This document shows positions 6,491 through 14,022 of a stretch of DNA of 15,656 bases, piece after piece. This DNA comes from Psychrobacillus sp040274765 (GTDB lineage: Bacteria > Bacillota > Bacilli > Bacillales_A > Planococcaceae). The position numbers were made by a program, and so were the translations under genes. Each line of letters starts with the position of its first letter. The stretch's first letter is position 1. The DNA is taken from assembly GCA_040274765.1 (NCBI GenBank), contig JBEMAY010000072.1:1-15656 (forward strand), given 5' to 3'. The notes beneath the pieces are model-generated. The model was not told the origin of the DNA, did not search any database, and saw nothing but the letters and a program-made list of their open reading frames with translations.

Positions 6491-9085
6491 TTATTTTTTT
6501 GAAAGGAACAATCTATCGATTTGAATAACAACCACTGGTATGAAAGCCAACCCATAGATTATTGCGAATTGAGTGCGACTAATTGCGGCAACATCAAATA
6601 GCTCGAATATTAATACTAGGTTTAACAAAATGACACCTATTAAAAAAGCGATCCAAACAGTCAAATTAGAAAACAGCCCAATTTTAAAAATAGATTCCTT
6701 TGACCGGCAATTGAAACCGTGAAACAGTCTAGATAAGCATAATGTAGCAAAAGCCATCGTAGTTGCGACCATTGTATCCCCTGTTGCCAACCCTATTTGG
6801 AAAGCGATGATTGTCACCGCTGCAATGAGGAAACCTTCCAATCCAACCTGTATCGCAAACTTTTTATTAAGGAGAGGTTCTTTAATGTCCCTGGGCCTTT
6901 CTTTCATGACCTTTTTATTGTGTGGCTCTAACCCAATGGCAATGGCTGGTAAACTATCTGTCAGCAAATTTATAAATAATAAATGAACTGGTAAAAAGGG
7001 TGCTGGTAAGGCAAGAAGAGTCGCATATAGTACAACTAAAATAGCCCCTGTATTACCTGATAGCAAAAACATAATGGAATTGGTTATGTTCGTGTAAATA
7101 CTTCTCCCATTGGAAACTGCTTTTACAATGGTTGAAAAATTATCATCCGTTAAGATCATAGCAGAGGCATCCTTTGCTACTTCTGTACCTGTAATGCCCA
7201 TGGCAACCCCTATGTCCGCTTGCTTCAATGCTGGACCATCATTTACACCGTCACCAGTCATCGCTACAACGTGGCCTTTTTCTTGCCAAGCTTCTACTAT
7301 ACGAATTTTATGCTCCGGCGATACTCGTGCATACACAGAGACATTCTCCACTATTTCTTGTAATTCTAAATCCGATAATTTTTCAATTTCCTTCCCTTCC
7401 ATCACTTCATCAGGACCTTCTACAATCCCTATTTCTTTCGCTATAGCAGTTGCGGTAATTTTGTGGTCTCCAGTAATCATAACTGGTTTAATACCTGCTG
7501 CTATACAATCTTCTACCGCTTGTTTAGTTTCTGGTCTTAATGGATCCATCATAGCAACTAATCCAATGAAAGTAAGATCTTGTTCATTTTCCATGTTTAC
7601 CATTGGAGAATTTACTTCCTTATAAGCAAACGCAAGGATTCTTAGACCTTGACTTGAAAAGTTATGGTTTGCTTGTTTTATCCTCTCTATTTGCAAGGTA
7701 TTTATAGACGTAATACCTCTAGTAGTTTCTATTCTTACTATCCTAGATAACAGCTCATCAACTGCTCCTTTTGTAATCATCATATATCGATTATTTATTC
7801 GATGAATTGTACTCATTAGCTTTCGATTAGAATCGAACGGAATTTCTCCAACTCTCAAATATTGTTGGCGTACGTTTCCCTCATCAAAATTATATAGTTT
7901 ACTCCAATTCACAAGCGCAATTTCTGTTGGATCTCCAATTTCTTTTACATCAGTACTTATAGCATCATTACAAAGAAGCGCCATGCTCATTAAATTTTTG
8001 TGGAGTGAATTGTTAATATCGACTCTATCTCCTGGCATAGTTTGTTCATTCACGTATATACGCTGAACTGTCATTTTATTTTGTGTAAGGGTTCCAGTTT
8101 TGTCTGTGCAAATGACAGAGATACTACCTAGGCTTTCAGCTGCTCGTAATTTTCGAATAATAGCATTTTCTTTTGCCATTTTCTGTGTGCCAAATGCAAG
8201 TACTATGGTGACGATTGAACTTAATGCTTCCGGAATAGCTGCAACCGCTAAGGATACTGCGAACATGAATGAATCTACTAGCTCTCGACCTCTAAGAATA
8301 TCTAGACCAAAAATGATTAGGCATATAATGATGATGCCAATAGCCAATCTCTTTCCAAAGTGATCCAGATTCAATTGTAAAGGGGTTTTCTTTTCTTTTG
8401 CATTTTGCAACAGATTAGCTATTTTGCCTATTTCCGTAGCCATACCAATCGATGTTACAATAGCACGTCCTCTACCATTAGTAACAAAACTCCCTGAAAA
8501 GACCATATTTCGCTTATCACCAATCGGTAGATCCTCTTTATCAATTAAGGCTTCTATTTTGTCTATCGCCTCTGATTCGCCTGTCAATGAACTCTCATTT
8601 ACTTGTAAGCTATAGCTTTCCATCATTCTTCCATCTGCACAAATATAATCTCCCACCTCTAAATAGAGAACATCTCCCACCACTACCTCTCGGGATGGAA
8701 TTTTAATAATCTCTCCATTTCTCAGGACTTTGGCAATAGGAGCGGCCATTTCTTTTAAGCTATCTAAAGATTTTTCCGCTTTAATATGTTGTACGGTTCC
8801 TAAAACTGCGTTTAATACTATTACTATTACAATAACGATTGAGCTTTCTAATTCTCCTAAAAAAGCAGAAATAACAGCAGCAACTATTAAAATGATGACT
8901 AGAAAATCATTAAATTGCTCTAAAAATACTTGTATGGCATTTTTCCTTTTACCTTCCTCTAATTCATTAAAGCCATTCTCTTTATGTCTTTGTCGTACTT
9001 CGTAATCTGATAATCCTTGTTGTGTAACTTCAAACTCTTTCATCACTTCTTGAACTGATTTTTGGTAGTATGCTGTGATATTCAT
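6491..9085 (-). CDS. P2A-type Ca2+-transporting ATPase, single calcium site
   Basis: This 864-residue pump exports Ca2+ across the plasma membrane at the cost of ATP. The P-type ATPase landmarks are in order: cation-ATPase N-terminal domain (1-50), L-T-G-E-S in the A domain (167-171), M4 I-P-E-A-L (284-288), phosphorylated D328 in D-K-T-G-T-L-T, T-K-G-A in the nucleotide domain (438-441), T-G-D (538-540), T-G-D-G-V-N-D (610-616) and M6 N-L-L-T-D (706-710). In M5 the SERCA site-I glutamate is A681 (N-T-G-A), and in M8 the other site-I glutamate aligns with R786. This is the arrangement known from Listeria LMCA1, which moves one Ca2+ per ATP. GGGGGAA precedes ATG. It has its own promoter at 9182-9211 and no terminator before the T-box promoter. 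Relation to B. subtilis YloB is likely at family level. Confidence 0.93.
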   Translation of the reverse strand: MNITAYYQKSVQEVMKEFEVTQQGLSDYEVRQRHKENGFNELEEGKRKNAIQVFLEQFNDFLVIILIVAAVISAFLGELESSIVIVIVIVLNAVLGTVQHIKAEKSLDSLKEMAAPIAKVLRNGEIIKIPSREVVVGDVLYLEVGDYICADGRMMESYSLQVNESSLTGESEAIDKIEALIDKEDLPIGDKRNMVFSGSFVTNGRGRAIVTSIGMATEIGKIANLLQNAKEKKTPLQLNLDHFGKRLAIGIIIICLIIFGLDILRGRELVDSFMFAVSLAVAAIPEALSSIVTIVLAFGTQKMAKENAIIRKLRAAESLGSISVICTDKTGTLTQNKMTVQRIYVNEQTMPGDRVDINNSLHKNLMSMALLCNDAISTDVKEIGDPTEIALVNWSKLYNFDEGNVRQQYLRVGEIPFDSNRKLMSTIHRINNRYMMITKGAVDELLSRIVRIETTRGITSINTLQIERIKQANHNFSSQGLRILAFAYKEVNSPMVNMENEQDLTFIGLVAMMDPLRPETKQAVEDCIAAGIKPVMITGDHKITATAIAKEIGIVEGPDEVMEGKEIEKLSDLELQEIVENVSVYARVSPEHKIRIVEAWQEKGHVVAMTGDGVNDGPALKQADIGVAMGITGTEVAKDASAMILTDDNFSTIVKAVSNGRSIYTNITNSIMFLLSGNTGAILVVLYATLLALPAPFLPVHLLFINLLTDSLPAIAIGLEPHNKKVMKERPRDIKEPLLNKKFAIQVGLEGFLIAAVTIIAFQIGLATGDTMVATTMAFATLCLSRLFHGFNCRSKESIFKIGLFSNLTVWIAFLIGVILLNLVLIFELFDVAAISRTQFAIIYGLAFIPVVVIQIDRLFLSKK

Positions 9086-9181
9086 TAGATTCCCCCAAAC
9101 TCATTAGTTAAGATAATTACATACCAATTAATCACTTAGATAAAAATATATGTATGAGTTTAAGAGATTAGTACACAAATA

Positions 9182-9211
9182 ATGATAGATTTAGATTATG
9201 ATAAAATTCAA
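9182..9211 (-). promoter_or_regulatory. Likely promoter of the Ca2+-ATPase gene
   Basis: On the minus strand TTGAAT (9206-9211) and TATCAT (9182-9187) are 18 bases apart, just after the terminator of the upstream amidohydrolase gene and about 100 bases before the ATPase start. Confidence 0.5.
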
Positions 9212-9228
9212 TAGTTTTTAAGGAATAT

Positions 9229-9257
9229 AAAAAAAGAGTGGCTTAACTAGCCACTCC
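9229..9257 (-). terminator. Terminator of the amidohydrolase gene
   Basis: On the minus strand GAGTGGCT / AGCCACTC closes a short loop and is followed by seven T. It lies 24 bases after the stop codon and separates the gene from the Ca2+-ATPase. Confidence 0.92.
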
Positions 9258-9280
9258 TGTTAAAGAAAAACACGTTTTTA

Positions 9281-10633
9281 TTAGCTTGATTTGAAATTAG
9301 AATCTAAAAAACTATTCATAAATTCCTCTACTGATTTTTTCACTTTTTCTACTATAGGTACTTTTTCTAGTAATTCATCCTGTGAGTATAAAGTTCCCGC
9401 TTTAATTATACTGTGAATTTCTTTCGTGTGACGTATATCTTTTAAGGGGTTTTTTTCTAAAACTACCATATCCGCAATTGTTCCTTCTTGAATGATTCCT
9501 ATATCTTGTCTATCAAGGGCCTCTGCTGCTTTAATCGTTGCAGCCCTTATCGCATTTATTTCAGATAAACCATTTTTCACGAATAGTTCCAGCTCCCTAT
9601 GAAGCGCCATACCAGGAAAGGTGAATATTCCAGCAGGAGTATCTGTACCAGCAACGACAAGTCCACCTAATTCAAAATAAGCTTTTGTAATGGCCTTGTT
9701 AAAGGTATGTTGCATTCCTAATTTACTCAAAGAACTTGTATTTTCAATAAACCGTCTCCAATGCTGCATTAACACTGAGTTTTCTTTAATCTTGTCCATT
9801 ATCTTTTCTTCCGAGTACCAATAATTCCTCATTAAGTTAGCTTGGTCATACAAAACCATAGTTGGACAAAGTACAACGTTATTTTCAATAAGAACCTTAC
9901 AGATCTCCCTGATCTTTTTGTCATTCGGATTATCCCAATCAATTTCTTCCCCAACGACTTCGCTTGTATCCATCGACCAATCGGGAAAAATATCTTTTAA
10001 AAATCCTGAGGCATGTTCATTCCATTTAATACCCATTTTAGCAGCGTCAGTTGCAGTTACTTCCCTGGAATGCACTAAATCACAACTGACCTCTTTCCGA
10101 TGAATTTTTGCTTCATCAACGACTACTTCCATCATTTCTTTTGATAACCATCCATACACCTTAATGAATTTAGCACCAGCTTTAACCTGCCTTCTAACCT
10201 CAGCTCTAGCACTCTGTTCATCTTGTACATTTATGTTCCATGGACTATTTTCACCCCACAAACCAGGCGGCCCATCGATTATTCTATCAGCTGAAATCAC
10301 TCGAGGCGTTGGTGCCCCATCGGATGCTTTAATGAGCTTTTCTAATTCACCAACATTTCCGCCAGTATTACGAACGGTTGTAACTCCCGCAGCAGTAAAA
10401 ATAGGAGCATAGTCTTTTTTCATATGTACGTGCATATCAATTAAACCTGGTATTACATACTTTCTTTTCAAATCATAAATAATTGCTTTTTTATGAATAT
10501 TATCAACCGGTTTGTGGGCAGATAATATATTAGTAATATAGCCATTTTGGATAAGTAGATGAGAGTAGGTTACTTTTCCTGTTTCCACATCTATCACACT
10601 TGCATTCTTTAGTAATAAAATAGCATTCTCCAT
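9281..10633 (-). CDS. Metal-dependent amidohydrolase (imidazolonepropionase/prolidase-like)
   Basis: This 450-residue cytosolic enzyme has the amidohydrolase fold: a small beta-sandwich formed by residues 1-60 and about 375-420 around a TIM barrel. The metal ligands are visible: H68 and H70 in D-M-H-V-H-M, K158 in K-F-I-K-V-Y-G (the carboxylated lysine position), H188 in L-V-H-S, H207 in N-E-H-A-S-G, and D331 in A-G-T-D-T-P. The P-G-L-I-D-M-H and A-x-A-x-A-L segments place it in the imidazolonepropionase-like/Xaa-Pro dipeptidase subgroup (Met_dep_hydrolase type). Members act on cyclic amides, N-acyl or proline-containing compounds. No histidine-utilisation genes are adjacent, so the substrate is open. 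There is no signal peptide. AAAAGGA precedes the ATG. The gene stands alone between two gaps with its own terminator. Confidence 0.85.
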   Translation of the reverse strand: MENAILLLKNASVIDVETGKVTYSHLLIQNGYITNILSAHKPVDNIHKKAIIYDLKRKYVIPGLIDMHVHMKKDYAPIFTAAGVTTVRNTGGNVGELEKLIKASDGAPTPRVISADRIIDGPPGLWGENSPWNINVQDEQSARAEVRRQVKAGAKFIKVYGWLSKEMMEVVVDEAKIHRKEVSCDLVHSREVTATDAAKMGIKWNEHASGFLKDIFPDWSMDTSEVVGEEIDWDNPNDKKIREICKVLIENNVVLCPTMVLYDQANLMRNYWYSEEKIMDKIKENSVLMQHWRRFIENTSSLSKLGMQHTFNKAITKAYFELGGLVVAGTDTPAGIFTFPGMALHRELELFVKNGLSEINAIRAATIKAAEALDRQDIGIIQEGTIADMVVLEKNPLKDIRHTKEIHSIIKAGTLYSQDELLEKVPIVEKVKKSVEEFMNSFLDSNFKSS

Positions 10634-10992
10634 GCTGCACTGTCCTTTTCTCCCAAGGTATAGGTAAGATATAAACTAGTTGTGTATAATCATCTTCGAG
10701 TTTTTATGTTTTTCAAAAGGTCTCACCTTTCTATTTCCCCGATTTCTCTCTTTTTCAAACGCGTTGTTTTCTGCAGCTAAAACTCTTTCTCATTTATAAC
10801 TTTATTCAATTTCATATATAATTTGCTAATCAAATATTGTTACTCGGAAGTTATCGATTTAACTTACCTAGGGAGCTAATTAGATGAGTATAACCTACTT
10901 TTTATTATTCTATCTAACTAGTTATTTCTCCTTTTAAATACAAAAATATAATTTCCTTGAAGTCCAATTGTTTCCATCTTACGGAAAAGTCT
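10634..10992. other. 360-base gap with a coding-like remnant
   Basis: The gap upstream of the amidohydrolase gene holds no intact gene that I can support. On the minus strand an open frame at 10676-10789 reads like protein (for example A-A-E-N-N-A-F-E-K-E-R-N-R-G-N and R-P-F-E-K-H-K-N-S-K). It has no good start codon and no ribosome binding site. A small hairpin, AAAGGT / ACCTTT, lies at 10716-10730. The promoter for the amidohydrolase gene should lie between about 10660 and 10730, but no clear box pair was found. Confidence 0.4.
10676..10789 (-). pseudogene. Possible decayed small gene
   Basis: A 37-codon open frame ends at TAG (10676-10678). Its composition is lysine-, arginine- and glutamate-rich, with few of the Leu/Ile/Phe/stop codons expected from random AT-rich DNA. 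It has no ATG, GTG or TTG near its beginning. A different frame just upstream starts with ATG and reads M-K-L-N-K-V-I-N-E-K, so one frameshift would join the two into about 46 residues. No family is recognised. Confidence 0.25.
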
Positions 10993-11027
10993 AAAAAAAT
11001 ACCTCTTGCATAGTAACTGCATGAGGC
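10993..11027 (-). terminator. Terminator of the kinase-like gene
   Basis: On the minus strand CCTCATGCA / TGCAAGAGG with one mismatch closes a 7-base loop and is followed by TATTTTTTT. It is the only clear terminator downstream of the SDR, lipoprotein and kinase genes. Confidence 0.8.
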
Positions 11028-11065
11028 ACAAATATATTCTACTAAATTAATGGTTACAGCAATTA

Positions 11066-11935
11066 TTACAATTTTAGCGAAGTAAAAGCACCATATTTCT
11101 CTACGTTAAACTTCCATTCCGTATAGAAATCTTTAACTGAAGCATAGCGATTGTTTTTATTCTTTTCCACGGCTTTCATAGCCACCAGATATAATTCTTT
11201 CCCTGCTTCCCAAGACTCATAAGTTCGGTCAAGAGTTCCACCAACTAAAGCGAATGCCATTGCTCCCATATTGAAAACGTTAGTGCGACTATCAATTTCA
11301 GATGCAAGAGTAAACTCTTCTGGTGACATAAACCTGGTAGAGCCCCAAAGCCTTCCTATTTGGTTATAAAACGGTTTTACTTGGTATAAATCCACATCAC
11401 ATATTTTGGTTATATATTGTTTAAAGTCATATAAGATGCTTCCATCGTAAAAGTCTACTGCGACGTAATTACTTTTTTCTACATACACGTGAAATTCAAA
11501 AATAGTGGTAAGAGATTGTAAACGTAATGCAAGTGGAAGCTTCTTATATCTCTGATAAGCGGAGTTTAGTTCAACATTCTTTTGTATGTTTAATCCATCG
11601 AACCATTCGAACACTAGTACATATCCTTCTTCAAGCTCCAAATGATCAACTAGGTTAACTAAGTAAGGATGTTCTAATTCTTTATATACATCCTTTGCAT
11701 TTTTGAGTTTTTTTACAGCTTCTTTAGGATCTCCCACATAGTTTACAGTTTGAGCACCAGCATATTTTATAAACCGTTTCACATGCCCCTTTTGTACACC
11801 AAATGAGATATTACCTGAATCTTGTTGATCAAATACACAAAAAACCTCTCCAAAATCGTTCAACCATTTAAAATCATGATGTTCTTTTAACTGAAAGGAC
11901 ACACCGTCTATCACTAATGATTGTGCATATCTCAC
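11066..11935 (-). CDS. Protein-kinase-fold protein with atypical catalytic loop
   Basis: This 289-residue cytosolic protein follows the eukaryotic-type Ser/Thr kinase plan. It has a glycine-poor P-loop region (G29-E-V-F), a lysine candidate K57 in F-I-K-Y-A-G, an L-E-H-P-Y-L-V-N-L-V segment after helix C, and a hinge at V-L-V-F-E-W-F-D-G (106-114). The activation segment is G-S-T-R-F-M-S-P-E-E (198-207), and the D-x-F-x-M-G stretch at 215-224 matches the helix-F region. The catalytic loop is unusual: HRDLKxxN is replaced by A-V-D-F-Y-D-G-S, keeping D161 but with Tyr for Lys and Ser for Asn. DFG appears as D-V-D (D180). It could be an active divergent kinase, a small-molecule kinase or a pseudokinase. 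The start is GTG at 11933-11935 after AAGGAG; the overlapping ATG one frame away is stopped at once. It lies 108 bases downstream of the peptidase lipoprotein. Confidence 0.72.
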   Translation of the reverse strand: MRYAQSLVIDGVSFQLKEHHDFKWLNDFGEVFCVFDQQDSGNISFGVQKGHVKRFIKYAGAQTVNYVGDPKEAVKKLKNAKDVYKELEHPYLVNLVDHLELEEGYVLVFEWFDGLNIQKNVELNSAYQRYKKLPLALRLQSLTTIFEFHVYVEKSNYVAVDFYDGSILYDFKQYITKICDVDLYQVKPFYNQIGRLWGSTRFMSPEEFTLASEIDSRTNVFNMGAMAFALVGGTLDRTYESWEAGKELYLVAMKAVEKNKNNRYASVKDFYTEWKFNVEKYGAFTSLKL

Positions 11936-12043
11936 ATTCGTTCTCCTTCCATAAGAAATTCAGTTTAAAAATTAAGTTCATGATTTAAAACACCCTCATG
12001 TGGCTTAGTATCATTAGAAAGTAAATTCTCTTATGTTTTTCTT

Positions 12044-12979
12044 TTAATCAGCATATTGACTCTTAGAATATATGTCTTGCGCTGACATTTTGGTCCATTC
12101 CTCTATTGGAACGCCACGATTTTCTTTCAAAAAGTTTTGCATAATCTCATAACCAATCTTGTAATTAGTCCATTTAGCTATCCCTTTAAAATGATTACCA
12201 ATGAAAAGGAAATCCCATATTTCTGATTCCACAGAGTTCAAGTTTTCCTTAAAAATTTTCCACCCATGCTCCTTATAATAACCAGAAAGAGGCTGTAGCC
12301 AGGCTGGCTCCATTTCTGGATAAATGATTTTTGCAAAAGAATCTGCTTTTCCTTCCAACACAATTCGCTCTAGCAAGGTCTTAGCACGGCCACTTTCCAT
12401 TGCAACCGTATGATGATATTCATGTGCCACAGTATATTTTAGAGTGCACTCTGTAAAAAGAGGATTTATCTCTAAAATAAAACCGTCTTTATCTATCGCT
12501 AATCCACCTACATATTCTAGTTCTTTTAACGAAGCTTCCTCGCTAAAGGAAGGAAATATATATACTTTCTTGTCTTCTCCTGGAAGAATGTCTACTGAAT
12601 CCATTAGTGCTTCTTTGATCCACTTGTCTATTTCATCTTCTTGCATTCTCAATCGCGCTATATATTCACCCACATTATGTATATTTGTGGGTACCGTAAT
12701 TTCTTCATATAAAGCAACTGTATGATTTGTACTTTCTCCGAAAGCCTTCATTACTTCTTGCTGAAATAATAATTTTATATTATCTGGTTCCTTTTCTGCC
12801 TTCTCGAAAAAGTTCTCATATTCCTCATAAAACTTGTATATTTCCAATTGCTGACCGTTGTGCTCAAAAATAACAGGATTTTCTTCCACTGAAATATCTG
12901 GTTTTACCACATCTTCGCTACATCCAAACAAAAAAAGAACTATCACTACAAAGGTAAGCATTTTCCATTTAGTAATCAT
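12044..12979 (-). CDS. YjaZ-like (DUF2268) zinc-peptidase lipoprotein
   Basis: This 311-residue protein has a lipoprotein signal peptide with the lipobox L-F-G-C (C20), so it should be tethered outside the membrane. The C-terminal half is a putative metallopeptidase: V-A-H-E-Y-H-H gives H186-E187-x-x-H190, and V-L-E-G-K-A-D-S-F supplies the likely third ligand E209. Further on comes the W-T-N-Y-K-I-G-Y-E-I-M signature (residues 268-278), all typical of DUF2268/YjaZ. It is somewhat longer than B. subtilis YjaZ because of an acidic N-terminal helical region (about 30-110). Substrates of the family are unknown. GGAGG lies 6 bases before ATG. The SDR gene ends 81 bases upstream and the kinase-like gene starts 108 bases downstream with no clear terminators between, which suggests a loose operon. 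Confidence 0.82.
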   Translation of the reverse strand: MITKWKMLTFVVIVLFLFGCSEDVVKPDISVEENPVIFEHNGQQLEIYKFYEEYENFFEKAEKEPDNIKLLFQQEVMKAFGESTNHTVALYEEITVPTNIHNVGEYIARLRMQEDEIDKWIKEALMDSVDILPGEDKKVYIFPSFSEEASLKELEYVGGLAIDKDGFILEINPLFTECTLKYTVAHEYHHTVAMESGRAKTLLERIVLEGKADSFAKIIYPEMEPAWLQPLSGYYKEHGWKIFKENLNSVESEIWDFLFIGNHFKGIAKWTNYKIGYEIMQNFLKENRGVPIEEWTKMSAQDIYSKSQYAD

Positions 12980-13060
12980 TTATTTCCTCCAGTGAAGTAG
13001 ATGAAATGACATAACTCTATACGCTTAACAGCTAACGCTATGTTGGAGCTTTTACGACTA

Positions 13061-13807
13061 CTAGCTACGTACAAATCCCCCCTCTGAGTGAATAACCTGA
13101 CCAGTGATCCAAGCCGCTTCATCACTTGCCAGGAAGGCTATACTCTCAGCAACATCTTTCGGTTGACCTATTCGCCCCATTGGAAATTTCGGTAATAGAT
13201 AATCTCTTATTTCGTCCGTCATCCATGTAGAATCAGTCGGTCCTGGATTAACGGCATTTACAGTTATTCCAAGTGGTGCAACTTCAATCGATAATGATTT
13301 TGTAAAAGCCGTTATAGCACCCTTGGTTGCCGAGTAAGCAAGCTCTCCGGGCATAGGTCCTAAATCTTGACCCGATGTCATGTTTATAATTCTTCCACTT
13401 CTCAATTCACTATTTTCGCTACGCTTCGCAAATTCTACGCTTAACATAAATACTGTTCTCATGTTAACTGCATAATGATCATCTATCGTCTTGCTGTCTA
13501 ATTTCAAATATCCGTCATTTGTTGAATGAGCGGCATTGTTAACGAGAATAGAAGGCTTACCTAATTTCTCCTCAACTGAATCAAGGACAAGTAAGAAAGC
13601 CTCGCTTGCAGATAAATCTACTTCTAATCCTACACAACGGACACCTAATTTATTTATTTCTTGCTTGAATTGGTGAATCCACTCTTTCTCTGCCTTCCAA
13701 TAAGTAAAGAATATGTCTATACCTTTGGTGGCTAACTTTCGACATATAGCAGTACCAATGTCTCTTTTATTGCTTGCTCCTGTTACTATAGCTATTTTTT
13801 TATTCAT
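13061..13807 (-). CDS. SDR-family NAD(P)-dependent oxidoreductase, FabG-like
   Basis: A classical short-chain dehydrogenase of 248 residues, likely acting on a carbonyl or alcohol in the cytosol. Seen: the cofactor loop T-G-A-S-N-K-R-D-I-G (9-18), N-N-A-A (90-93), N115, the catalytic S145 in M-T-S-G, Y158 and K162 in Y-S-A-T-K, P-G-P-T-D-S (188-193), and the C-terminal G-x-V-I-H-S-E-G-G. The cofactor loop is two residues longer than the usual TGxxxGIG and has Asp for Gly. This variant seems to be shared by a Bacillales subgroup. GGGGGG precedes ATG. The gene follows citA on the same strand but is separated by the citA terminator. In B. subtilis an SDR gene (yhdF) also lies next to citA, though the subfamily here looks different. 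The substrate is unknown. Confidence 0.87.
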   Translation of the reverse strand: MNKKIAIVTGASNKRDIGTAICRKLATKGIDIFFTYWKAEKEWIHQFKQEINKLGVRCVGLEVDLSASEAFLLVLDSVEEKLGKPSILVNNAAHSTNDGYLKLDSKTIDDHYAVNMRTVFMLSVEFAKRSENSELRSGRIINMTSGQDLGPMPGELAYSATKGAITAFTKSLSIEVAPLGITVNAVNPGPTDSTWMTDEIRDYLLPKFPMGRIGQPKDVAESIAFLASDEAAWITGQVIHSEGGFVRS

Positions 13808-13980
13808 ATATGTCCCCCCTAATGTATAAAAAGCAACAGTTAATCTTTACTAAAATAAAAGCTCTAAATATTATGAAATTATAAATATCTTTTACCATTT
13901 TATCTTAGAATTATCTAAATTAACATTGCATTTCGTAATATCGACTGGATAGAAATGTAAAACTTATCTTAATAAAAGTA

Positions 13981-14009
13981 AAAAGGTTCCTGACAATTGT
14001 CAAGAACCT
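13981..14009 (-). terminator. Terminator of the citrate synthase gene
   Basis: On the minus strand AGGTTCTTGACA / TGTCAGGAACCT, with one mismatch and almost no loop, runs into TTTTTAC. It starts 14 bases after the citA stop codon. Confidence 0.9.
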
Positions 14010-14022
14010 CCATATTTTTTAC

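Noticed and set aside
7110..9005. Several plus-strand open frames opposite the Ca2+-ATPase
   Set aside because: Low-complexity antisense shadows of a gene with a full set of P-type ATPase motifs.
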